Below are positions 29,353-37,425 of a DNA stretch of 63,131 nucleotides, in pieces; positions within the stretch are counted from its first letter, which is position 1, and each line of letters starts with the position of its first letter. This stretch comes from JAPLST01 sp964397565 (lineage in GTDB: Bacteria > Auribacterota > UBA3054 > JAPLST01): the NCBI GenBank assembly GCA_964397565.1, contig CAYNJC010000027.1, positions 1 to 63,131 of the forward strand, written 5' to 3'. The notes below the pieces were generated by a model that was not told where the DNA came from, searched no databases, and was given only the letters and a program-made list of their open reading frames with translations. A program made the translations under genes and the position numbers.

Positions 29353-32061
29353 ATGTCTGCGAATGCCGGCCGATGGTGCGGCAAATGCTTCGCGTTGTTA
29401 TCCGTTTCATGTAACTTGCTTCCTAGAGGATCACAAATGAATGCCAAATTTATCACGTTGCTTTGTATCGGCGCGACTATGGCGGCCATGGCGGCTGAAG
29501 AGCCCATGGCGGGCACATGGTCGCTGGCGGGGCGCACCAAACAGCGCCAAGGCTGGAGCACCAACGGCACGCCGTTGACCACCGTGGCAGTGGTGTGGAC
29601 CAATGCCAGTGTGAGTGCGTCGGGCATGCTGTGGGGCGGCGCGCCCAAGATGGGCAGCGCGGTCGCCGACAATGACCGCATTTATTTGAGCGCCAATAGT
29701 GTCGCCGCCAATAACAATGGCAACATCGTGGCCTTGGATCTCAGCACCGGCGCGCTGTTGTGGGGCACGAAGCTTTCGTACATTTATGCGATGGGCACGC
29801 CGGTCGTGACGGCCAATCGTGTTTATGCCAGCGAAAACAACGACACCGGCCCGGCCGCGCTGGCCTGTCTGGACAAGACCACCGGCGCGATCATCTGGAG
29901 CAACGGGGTGGACAACATTGTCGGCGGCGCGCTGCTGCTCAGCGACGGCAAAATATACTGCGGCTCGAAATGGGGCAGCGGCGGAATGCACTGCTATGAT
30001 GCCGAGGGCGGCACCCAATTGTGGTTGAACACCGACGCCAATGTTGGTGAAGGCGTCCAGTACTGGGCCGATACCGGCGCGGCGCTCAACCCGGCCGGCA
30101 CGGTTCTGTATTTTCGCAGCGAGCGCTTGGGCAAGATCGTCGGCGTTGATGCAACCACCGGGGTCGGGCTGTACTCTAACCAATACTTCAACGTCAATAA
30201 TAACGAGGGCTGCCAACCGGTCGTGGACAACGACGGCAATGTCTACTGTGGCTTTGACGGCGTCTCGGCCGGGAGTGAGCCGGACATCGTGGTGAAATTC
30301 TCGCCGACCTTGGCGCAACTCTGGATCTACACGTTTGCCAGCGACAACGTCTGGGGTAATCGCGGCGCATTTGCGCTGAGCCCGGATCAGAAGACCTTGT
30401 ACTGCGCCAATGCCGGCGCGTCCGGCACCGGCGTGACGGCACTGAACACGGCCGACGGCACGAAGAAGTGGGATGCCGGCTGCGGCCCAACCTCGGGCGG
30501 CATTGTCGTCGGCGCGCCGAGCAACATCGTCATCGGCGTGTTCACGGTCGGCGGCACGGCGATGGCGAAGGGCTTGCGTGACAATGGCGCGAGCGTCAGC
30601 ACCCTGTGGACGGTCCCGCTGGCGCCGGACACCGGCTGGATGGGCGCCTCGAGCAGCAATCCCCTACTGCTGCCGGACGGCGATGTCGTCGTCGAGACGG
30701 CCTATGGCCTGATTGCGCGGATCGCGTACAGTCTGTATGTCTCGCCAACCAACCAACTGACGACCACCTTTTTGTGGTATGCCGGCCTAGTGACGGTGGA
30801 CCCGACCGGCATAGGTGGCTGGTACACCACGGGCGACGTGGTGACGCTAACCGCCACGGCGGCGGCGGGCTTCACCTTCGGTGGCTGGGGCGGCGACGGT
30901 AGCGGCATGCAAAATCCGTTGATTGTGACGATGGATGTGGCCAAGGCCTTCAGCGCCACGTTCAACCAAAATCCCATTGCGTATATTGACAGCAATGTCT
31001 GGGAGACGTTCAACTCGCCGTTCTGGAACGACGCGCCGTGGTATGGCAATGAGCCGAACTCGTCGACGCGCCAGTTCTATTACACCAATGTCGAAGGTCG
31101 TTCGTGTCTGGCCTATTATGTGCCGAACTGCGGGTCGAATGCGCAACTGCACACCGACTTCGGCCTGTTTCCGCAGGTACTGTCGAACAAGACCACCTGC
31201 GCCTACACCACCTATGCGCCGGACATGGGCCAGCCCTACACTGTTCTCGGCGTGACCAAAAACGAAAACGATGCCGATAACGCCAAAACGGGCGTTACCG
31301 TCAACGTCGCCGGCTGGCAGACGGTCGACCCGGCCGTCATCAACCCCGAAATGGCGTTGTGCATCTGGTGGATTACGTATGGCGGCTTCCCGGGTGACCT
31401 GGGCATTCCGGCCGGGCAAAGCCCGACGTTCTATATTGACGAGATGCGCGTCACTGGCGGCAGCGGACCGGATATGATCGTGGATGACTTCACCGTCAAC
31501 CCGACCTGGGTCGCGAGCGGCACCTGGCAGAAGCGCCCGCGCGAATGGCGCTATGATGTTAATTCCGACTACTCGCGCCTGTGGTGGCCGGATCACGTCT
31601 ACAGTGTCAACACCTATGATCCCACCTTCGCCACCACCAGCTTGTGCATGTCGTTGACCTTTGACGCGATGCAGAGCGCGTCCAACTATGCGCGCGCCTG
31701 GATCCCCAGCGGGGCGCCATGCCTGGCGAATTTGTCGGAGGCCGCATTAGTCGAAGCCGACGTGATGGTCAGCCAATCCAACACGCCGGTCGCGCTCTGG
31801 TTCAAGAGTGGCGGCGAGGCGCTGACGACCTACATCGTCCAGCAACCGTCTGGCTGGCAGCATCTGAACTGGACCATGCCGACCGGCGGCGGCGTGGGCT
31901 GGACCAATGTCCAGCAAGTGGGCGTGATGGTGCGGACCGAGGCGGGTGACGCAGATATCGGCCAGTTGTTCCTTGACAACATCACCTTCCTAACCGTGCC
32001 GGAGCCCGGTGTGCTGGCCCTGCTGACCTGCGCGCTGGCCCTGCTGCGGCGCACACACTAA
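29353..32061 (+). CDS. Secreted PQQ-like beta-propeller / InlB-repeat / PEP-CTERM protein (paralogue 2)
   Basis: A 902-aa protein, collinear with the 23313 protein and about 85-90% identical by eye along its length. Propeller blades (NIVALDLSTGALLWGTKLSY and following) cover about 60-440, an InlB B-type repeat about 460-545 and the shared C-terminal module about 550-870, followed by VPEP, a hydrophobic helix and RRTH. The start choice has the same ambiguity: ATG 29353 with GGGAGGTGAG upstream, or ATG 29437 at the signal peptide (MNAKFITLLCIGATM). The 28-residue extension is conserved in frame between paralogues with several substitutions, which hints that it is translated. Own promoter, LacI operator and terminator. 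Confidence 0.87.
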   Translation: MSANAGRWCGKCFALLSVSCNLLPRGSQMNAKFITLLCIGATMAAMAAEEPMAGTWSLAGRTKQRQGWSTNGTPLTTVAVVWTNASVSASGMLWGGAPKMGSAVADNDRIYLSANSVAANNNGNIVALDLSTGALLWGTKLSYIYAMGTPVVTANRVYASENNDTGPAALACLDKTTGAIIWSNGVDNIVGGALLLSDGKIYCGSKWGSGGMHCYDAEGGTQLWLNTDANVGEGVQYWADTGAALNPAGTVLYFRSERLGKIVGVDATTGVGLYSNQYFNVNNNEGCQPVVDNDGNVYCGFDGVSAGSEPDIVVKFSPTLAQLWIYTFASDNVWGNRGAFALSPDQKTLYCANAGASGTGVTALNTADGTKKWDAGCGPTSGGIVVGAPSNIVIGVFTVGGTAMAKGLRDNGASVSTLWTVPLAPDTGWMGASSSNPLLLPDGDVVVETAYGLIARIAYSLYVSPTNQLTTTFLWYAGLVTVDPTGIGGWYTTGDVVTLTATAAAGFTFGGWGGDGSGMQNPLIVTMDVAKAFSATFNQNPIAYIDSNVWETFNSPFWNDAPWYGNEPNSSTRQFYYTNVEGRSCLAYYVPNCGSNAQLHTDFGLFPQVLSNKTTCAYTTYAPDMGQPYTVLGVTKNENDADNAKTGVTVNVAGWQTVDPAVINPEMALCIWWITYGGFPGDLGIPAGQSPTFYIDEMRVTGGSGPDMIVDDFTVNPTWVASGTWQKRPREWRYDVNSDYSRLWWPDHVYSVNTYDPTFATTSLCMSLTFDAMQSASNYARAWIPSGAPCLANLSEAALVEADVMVSQSNTPVALWFKSGGEALTTYIVQQPSGWQHLNWTMPTGGGVGWTNVQQVGVMVRTEAGDADIGQLFLDNITFLTVPEPGVLALLTCALALLRRTH

Positions 32062-32071
32062 CGCACAAGAC

Positions 32072-32104
32072 AAAGGCCGCGGCGCAGTCGCCGCGGCTTT
32101 TTTT
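32072..32104 (+). terminator. Intrinsic terminator after the 29353 gene
   Basis: AAAGGCCGCGGCG pairs with CGCCGCGGC, followed by seven T. Confidence 0.92.
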
Positions 32105-32183
32105 GTCAAATAGAGAACCGCCGTCAGCGGCGATGCTGGTTTTCTGTGCTCATGAGATGACAATGCCACAGGTGCAGACAGAT

Positions 32184-34070
32184 ATGTTCACCACGGCGCG
32201 CGTACGACACGCGCTGCTGGTTGGCTGCTTGTTCGCCGTCGGCGCGCTGCGCGTTGACGCGCTGGGCCCGCCGCTGGTGACGGTGCTCGGTGCGGAGGCG
32301 GATGGCGCCATTCTGGTGCTGACGGCGGCCTGTCCCGGCGCGACGCAGGTGCGCCTGGCCGAGCGGCCAAATTTAGTGCAGCGCGACTGGCAGGCGCTTG
32401 CGACCGTGCGCACCCAGCGCTATGCCTGGCTTGGCCCGGCCGGCACCGGCACGCTGTATTGCTTCTTCCGCGACAGCGCGGGTGATGTCGCGCGCACCTC
32501 CATTGTCGTGGTGGTCACCAATGCCGTGGTGGATCGCGTCTTTTCGGCGCTGTACCGCTTCTTCACCGATCCAAGTTCGCACCACAACTACCTGCCCTAC
32601 ACCTATGCCGGCAGTTTGATCTGCAATACCACCGAAATTGGCCTGTGGGCATTAAGCCATATGCTGGCCTATGACCAGCAGCGCGCCTGGTCGCCCACTT
32701 GGCCTGCGGCCCGCCAGAATATCGAGGGCACCCTGACGGTGCTGCTCGAATGGATGCACACCAACAAAGTATATCAAGGCCAGGCCTACTATCAGTTCTA
32801 CCAATCGGTCAATCAATCGATTGTCAATTATAGTGTGCCCAGCATCGATAATGCGTTGTTGGACGCGTGCTTGTTGATGATTCGCGGCTATTGCGCGCAG
32901 CGGCCCTTCCTCGAAGGCACGGCCACCTTGACCAATCTGTGTGCACAATTGTTAAAGCCGAAGAATTATTCATTGTGGTACAGCAGCTATTACCATCGCT
33001 TCGGCTGGTTGCCGGAAAGCCCGGCGTCGTGCGATTATTATTCCGGCGAGAATCGCCTCATTAATTTCATGGCGCGCACACTGGCGCTTGAGTATGGCAC
33101 CTGGAATTTTACCAGCAACGAGTTTGCCGTCACGCTGCGCTCGCCCTACTTGCTGCAACCGACGGTCAGCTATGATGGCATCGCGGTTCCCAAATGTTGT
33201 TGGGACGGCTCGCTCTTCACCTATTTGTTTCCGGCCCAATTTTACGACGAGCAGCAGATGGTCTACGGCTCGAACACGATGGACCGCGCCATCGCGGCCC
33301 AAATTGACTACATGCACAACAACGGGCGCTTTGCGTTTGGCATTTCGGACGGACCGCCGCCGCCCGGCATCCAGTATCAGATGGGCTGTCCGCCACGCGC
33401 CTCGAACAATTCCAACAGCGATCCCGACACTGGCTGTGTCAATCCGGGCGCATTGTCCATGTGCATGAACTCGGCCTATCGGCCGGAGACCATCGCGGCA
33501 CTGCACTATCTGTTGACCAACAAGCCGGCCGCATTTTCAGACACGCTCGGCTTTCGCGGCACGATCAGTGTCATTGCCGATGCGATGAGCGCGGTCCACA
33601 GTGAACTTGACAACGGCCATGCCATCATGGCCTACGCGAATGCGTGCAACGAGACGGGCTGGAACGCGTTCTACGCCAATCCGGCGGTGGCGCGCGTGCA
33701 TCAAGAGATCACCGGCGCAGCGTCTGGCCCGGCCGACTTTGCGCCGCCGGTGGTGGGCTTGTGGCCGACCGGCGGGTACTATAATGCCGCCCTCGCCGTG
33801 CAGGTGTGTGCCGATGACACGGGCGGTTCGGGGGTCAGCGGCATTTGGTATACCACCGCGGGCAGCGATCCATGGACCAGCACGGCGCGCGTCAGCTACA
33901 TCGCGCCGTTTGTCTTGTACACCGACGCGGTCGTGCGCATGGTCGCCACCGACAACGCCGGCAATGAATCCGTCGAATATCAGGCGGTTTACACGATTGT
34001 GCCGGAAGGCGTGGGCATGGGTATGCTGATGGCACTCATGCTGACCATGGCGCGGCGTCAATGTGCATGA
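32184..34070 (+). CDS. Secreted glucoamylase-like (GH144/GH189-type) protein with PEP-CTERM-like tail
   Basis: A 628-aa secreted protein. Signal peptide about 1-26 (ends VDA-L). An Ig-like domain covers about 28-110. The central (alpha/alpha)6 region, about 115-525, resembles the glucoamylase-like domain (PF10091) of GH144 endo-beta-1,2-glucanases and cyclic beta-1,2-glucan synthases: NTTEIGLWALSHMLAYD, YSVPSIDNALLDACLL, CDYYSGENRLINFMAR, WDGSLFTYLFPAQFYDEQ and RFAFGISDG follow that family's order. A chitobiase-type C-terminal domain (about 530-605, GIWYTTAGSDPWTSTARV) and a tail with VPEG in place of VPEP follow. ATG 32184 begins the signal peptide; ATG 32163 is also possible. It is a close paralogue of the next gene. 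Family placement is by motif order only. Confidence 0.78.
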   Translation: MFTTARVRHALLVGCLFAVGALRVDALGPPLVTVLGAEADGAILVLTAACPGATQVRLAERPNLVQRDWQALATVRTQRYAWLGPAGTGTLYCFFRDSAGDVARTSIVVVVTNAVVDRVFSALYRFFTDPSSHHNYLPYTYAGSLICNTTEIGLWALSHMLAYDQQRAWSPTWPAARQNIEGTLTVLLEWMHTNKVYQGQAYYQFYQSVNQSIVNYSVPSIDNALLDACLLMIRGYCAQRPFLEGTATLTNLCAQLLKPKNYSLWYSSYYHRFGWLPESPASCDYYSGENRLINFMARTLALEYGTWNFTSNEFAVTLRSPYLLQPTVSYDGIAVPKCCWDGSLFTYLFPAQFYDEQQMVYGSNTMDRAIAAQIDYMHNNGRFAFGISDGPPPPGIQYQMGCPPRASNNSNSDPDTGCVNPGALSMCMNSAYRPETIAALHYLLTNKPAAFSDTLGFRGTISVIADAMSAVHSELDNGHAIMAYANACNETGWNAFYANPAVARVHQEITGAASGPADFAPPVVGLWPTGGYYNAALAVQVCADDTGGSGVSGIWYTTAGSDPWTSTARVSYIAPFVLYTDAVVRMVATDNAGNESVEYQAVYTIVPEGVGMGMLMALMLTMARRQCA

Positions 34071-34119
34071 GCTGTTCCATGCGTGACACGCATGCTGGTG
34101 CCAGCAGGGAGGTGGCACC

Positions 34120-35994
34120 TTGAACACGCGTGCGGCCCTTATCCTTGCGGCGCTGGTGGGCGGCATTGTGCAGCATGCGGCGGCGCTGGGCCCGGCCACG
34201 CTGCGTGTGCTGGATTATGACGCCAGCGGCGTGGTCGTGGTCGCGCAGGCGGCGTGCCCGGGTGCCACCCAGGTGCGCCTGAGCGAACGGCAGAATCTCA
34301 TTCAACACGACTGGCGGCCCTGCCCGGGCGCCGTGACGCAGAACTATGTCTGGCTCGGCCCGGCCGGCACCGGCACGCTCTACGCCTTCTTTCGCGACGC
34401 GACCGGCGCCAGCGCGCGCACACAGGTCGCCGTGCAGATTACCAATGCCGTCATTGATCGCGCGTTTGCCGCAACCTATAGTTATTTTGATGACAGTCGC
34501 ACTGCTATTGATTACCTACCGCTGGGCTATTATCCGGCCGGCTATCATTGCAACACGACCGAGATCGGCTTGTGGGCGCTCAGTCATATCCTGGCCTTTG
34601 ATCAAGCGCGCGCCTGGTCGCCGACGTGGAGCACCACCAGTTCGCGCATTTATCATACCTTGACGACCTTGCTGCAGTGGCTGCAGACCAACAAAGTGTA
34701 TCAAGGTCAGGCATTTTATCAATTCTACAATTGCGACACGCGCGCGGTGCTGAACTATAACGTGCCGAGTGTTGACAACGCCCTGCTGGACGTGTGCCTG
34801 TACACCATCTACGGCTATTGTGCCCAGCGGCCGTATCTGCAAGGCGTTGACACCTTGACTAATCTGTGCGCGCGCATTCTGCGGCCGCGCAACTATGCCT
34901 TGTGGTATACGCAAAGCACGCACCGCTTTGGCTGGCTGCCCGGCAGCCCCAGTTCGTGCGATTTTTACTCCTGCGAAAACCGGGTGATCAATTTTATTGC
35001 GCGCGCGTCCGCGCTCCAGTTCGGCACGTGGAATTTCAGCAGCAATGAGTTCGCCCTCAGTTTGCAGCACCCGTCGTTGCGCAAGGAAACGCGCAGCTAT
35101 GATGGCATCACCGTGCCGGCCTGCAACTGGGACGGAACGCTGTTCACCTATTTGCTGCCGGCAATGTTTTTCAATGAAATGGCGATGCCATACGGGACCA
35201 ACAGCATTGACCCGGCCGTGGCCTGCCAAGTGCGCTACATGCGCAATCTGGGCCGGCGCGCTTTTGGGATTTCCGACGGGCCGGGGCCGCCGGGCATTTC
35301 GTATACCATGGGCTGCCCGCCGCGTGCATCCGATAATCCCGACAATGATCCCGACACCGGCTGCGTCAATCCCGGCGCGCTAGCGATGTCGCTCGTCACG
35401 GCGGCGCGCCGCGAGACCGCCGCCGCTGTCGACGCGTTATTGACGAATGCGCCCGCGGCTTTTGCCGCCGACCTTGGCTTTCGCGGCACGATCAGCGTGA
35501 CCAGCGCGGCGATGGCCGGCGTCTGGAGTGAACTCGACAACGGCCATGCCATGCTGGGCTACGCCAATGCCTGCAACGAGACGGGCTGGAATGGTATGTA
35601 CGCCACGCCGGCCATTGTGCAGACGCACACAGAGATTGCCGGCACCGCGCCCGCAGATTTCACGCCGCCGGTCGTCTGGGCAACCCCCGTTGCCGGCGCC
35701 TACGACCATCCCATTGACGTCGCACTGGCGGCCCAGGATACGCCGGGAGGCAGCGTGGCGGCGATCTGGTATACGCTTGACGATAGCGATCCGCTGACCA
35801 GTGCAACGCGGTTGGTCTACACCGGCTCGTTCCCGCTGGTCACCGGCACGGTCGTGCGCATCAGCGCGGCCGACGGTGCCGGCAATGAAGCGCGCCCGCA
35901 AGTCTACGCGTACCAAGTCGTGCCCGAACCGGCGCTGCTGTTCGTCGCAGTGCTGCTGGCGGTGCCATGCGTGCGCACCCGCTGGGTGGTTTAA
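34120..35994 (+). CDS. Secreted glucoamylase-like (GH144/GH189-type) protein with PEP-CTERM tail
   Basis: A 624-aa paralogue of the 32184 protein with the same layout: signal peptide, Ig-like domain (about 25-108), glucoamylase-like core (about 112-520; NTTEIGLWALSHILAFD, VPSVDNALLDVCLY, CDFYSCENRVINFIAR, WDGTLFTYLLPAMFF, GISDGPG), chitobiase-type C-terminal domain (IWYTLDDSDPLTSATRLVYTG) and VPEP tail. The start is TTG 34120, preceded by GGGAGGTGG at good spacing; no in-frame ATG fits the signal peptide. It lies 49 bp after the previous gene and its TAA overlaps the next ATG, so the three GH144-type genes form one operon. Likely acts on an extracellular glucan. Confidence 0.8.
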   Translation: MNTRAALILAALVGGIVQHAAALGPATLRVLDYDASGVVVVAQAACPGATQVRLSERQNLIQHDWRPCPGAVTQNYVWLGPAGTGTLYAFFRDATGASARTQVAVQITNAVIDRAFAATYSYFDDSRTAIDYLPLGYYPAGYHCNTTEIGLWALSHILAFDQARAWSPTWSTTSSRIYHTLTTLLQWLQTNKVYQGQAFYQFYNCDTRAVLNYNVPSVDNALLDVCLYTIYGYCAQRPYLQGVDTLTNLCARILRPRNYALWYTQSTHRFGWLPGSPSSCDFYSCENRVINFIARASALQFGTWNFSSNEFALSLQHPSLRKETRSYDGITVPACNWDGTLFTYLLPAMFFNEMAMPYGTNSIDPAVACQVRYMRNLGRRAFGISDGPGPPGISYTMGCPPRASDNPDNDPDTGCVNPGALAMSLVTAARRETAAAVDALLTNAPAAFAADLGFRGTISVTSAAMAGVWSELDNGHAMLGYANACNETGWNGMYATPAIVQTHTEIAGTAPADFTPPVVWATPVAGAYDHPIDVALAAQDTPGGSVAAIWYTLDDSDPLTSATRLVYTGSFPLVTGTVVRISAADGAGNEARPQVYAYQVVPEPALLFVAVLLAVPCVRTRWVV

Positions 35995-37403
35995 TGGGTG
36001 CGATCCCGCGCTGTTCTTTAACACGACATCGCGGGACGTTATCCATTCTGTTGCTGCTGCTGGCCCTAAGCATGACGTCGAGTTGTTCAAAGAACGCGGT
36101 GCCTGCACCGGTCGCGCCCGTGCCGCCACCGCCACCGGCGCCAAGCCTGGCGGATGCTGCATTTGTGGACGAGATCGCGCGCGCGGCCTTTTCTTATTTC
36201 ATGCGTGAAACGGACCCGCGCACCGGCCTGACACCCGACTGCTTGCGCGCGTCGTGGTGCAGCAGTGCGGCCTGCGGGTTTGCCCTCAGTGCCCTGGCCT
36301 ATGGCACCGAGCGCGGCTGGATCGCGCGCACCGATGCGCTGCAGCGCGTGCAACAAACGCTGACGACGTTCCAGAATCCAGCGCTGCAGCGCGACGGCTT
36401 GTTCCCCCATTTCCTCACCATGGAGGGCCAACCCGTCTTGGAAGGTGAAACCGGTATTTCGACGATCGACTCGGCCTTATTGCTGATGGGCGTGCTGACC
36501 GTCGGCGAATATTTCGGTGGCGCAGTTCAGGCCCAAGCCCACGCCATGTTCAGCAATGCAAACTGGCGCATGTTTCTCAGCCCCGACCACACTGTGCCAC
36601 TGGTCTCCATGCTGTGGGCGCCGGCCGTGCCCGGTGCGTTGGCTGGCACGGGCACGCTGGTCAAGTGTTTGTGGTCGGATTACACTGATGAAACTGTCCT
36701 CATCAATGTGCTGGCGTGTGGCACGCCGAACGCGGCTCATCGTCTGCCGGGCTCGGCATTCTATGCCTGGTCCCGCCCGCATGTCGAATATCCGCCCGGC
36801 AATACTTTCATTCGTTCCTACCCCAATACGCTGTTCACGTATGCGTTTGCGCACCTCTGGCTTGACATCCGTCATTTCGGCGTGGATGCGCACGGCGTCG
36901 ATTGGTGGAGCAATAGTTATCGCGCCTGCGTCGCCAACCGCGCGTTTGGCGTGGCGCATACCGATCGCTTTCACACCTTTGCCACCAATCGCTGGGGGTT
37001 GAGCCCGTGTTACGATGGCGACACCTATCTGGTGCCGCAGCCGATGCCGAATGGTCTGGGGCATGATTGGGATATCAATGGCACCATCGCACCCTATGCG
37101 GCCGGCATGGCGCTGATGTTCATGCCGGCGCACGCTCTGGCCGCCCTGCGCGAAATGCGCACCCTCGTGCTGAGCGGCACGCCGTTGTGGTGCGCGCCCG
37201 ACGAGGGCGGCTATGGTTTCTGGGATTCGTTCAACATGGACAGCACGCCGCCGCGCGTGACCCAGACCATCGTGGGCATTGACCAAGGCCCGCTGCTGAT
37301 GGCCTGCGCCAATTACCGCGATCAGTTTTTCTGGCGGCTCTTGCGCAGCAATGAGATGGTGCGCAGCGCCTTCGCCGCGTTTGAGTTTCAGCATGTGCCG
37401 TAG
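35994..37403 (+). CDS. GH144-like glucoamylase-family lipoprotein (candidate endo-beta-1,2-glucanase)
   Basis: A 469-aa lipoprotein: hydrophobic segment, then SMTSSC (lipobox) and a Pro-rich linker. The domain from about 50 to 460 fits the PF10091/GH144 family: AFSYFMRETDPRTGLTPD, EGETGISTIDSALLLMGVL, WSDYTDETVLINVLACGTP, YPNTLFTYAFAHLWLDIR, ANRAFGVAHTDR, DINGTIAPYAAGMALMFMP and GIDQGPLLMACANYRDQFFW follow the order seen in that family. GH144 enzymes cut linear beta-1,2-glucan to sophoro-oligosaccharides; other beta-glucan specificities are possible. ATG 35994 overlaps the previous stop (TAATG). It is anchored in the outer membrane or periplasm and is shorter than its two PEP-CTERM neighbours. 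Confidence 0.82.
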   Translation: MGAIPRCSLTRHRGTLSILLLLLALSMTSSCSKNAVPAPVAPVPPPPPAPSLADAAFVDEIARAAFSYFMRETDPRTGLTPDCLRASWCSSAACGFALSALAYGTERGWIARTDALQRVQQTLTTFQNPALQRDGLFPHFLTMEGQPVLEGETGISTIDSALLLMGVLTVGEYFGGAVQAQAHAMFSNANWRMFLSPDHTVPLVSMLWAPAVPGALAGTGTLVKCLWSDYTDETVLINVLACGTPNAAHRLPGSAFYAWSRPHVEYPPGNTFIRSYPNTLFTYAFAHLWLDIRHFGVDAHGVDWWSNSYRACVANRAFGVAHTDRFHTFATNRWGLSPCYDGDTYLVPQPMPNGLGHDWDINGTIAPYAAGMALMFMPAHALAALREMRTLVLSGTPLWCAPDEGGYGFWDSFNMDSTPPRVTQTIVGIDQGPLLMACANYRDQFFWRLLRSNEMVRSAFAAFEFQHVP

Positions 37404-37425
37404 TTCATCGTTCATGGTTCAACAA

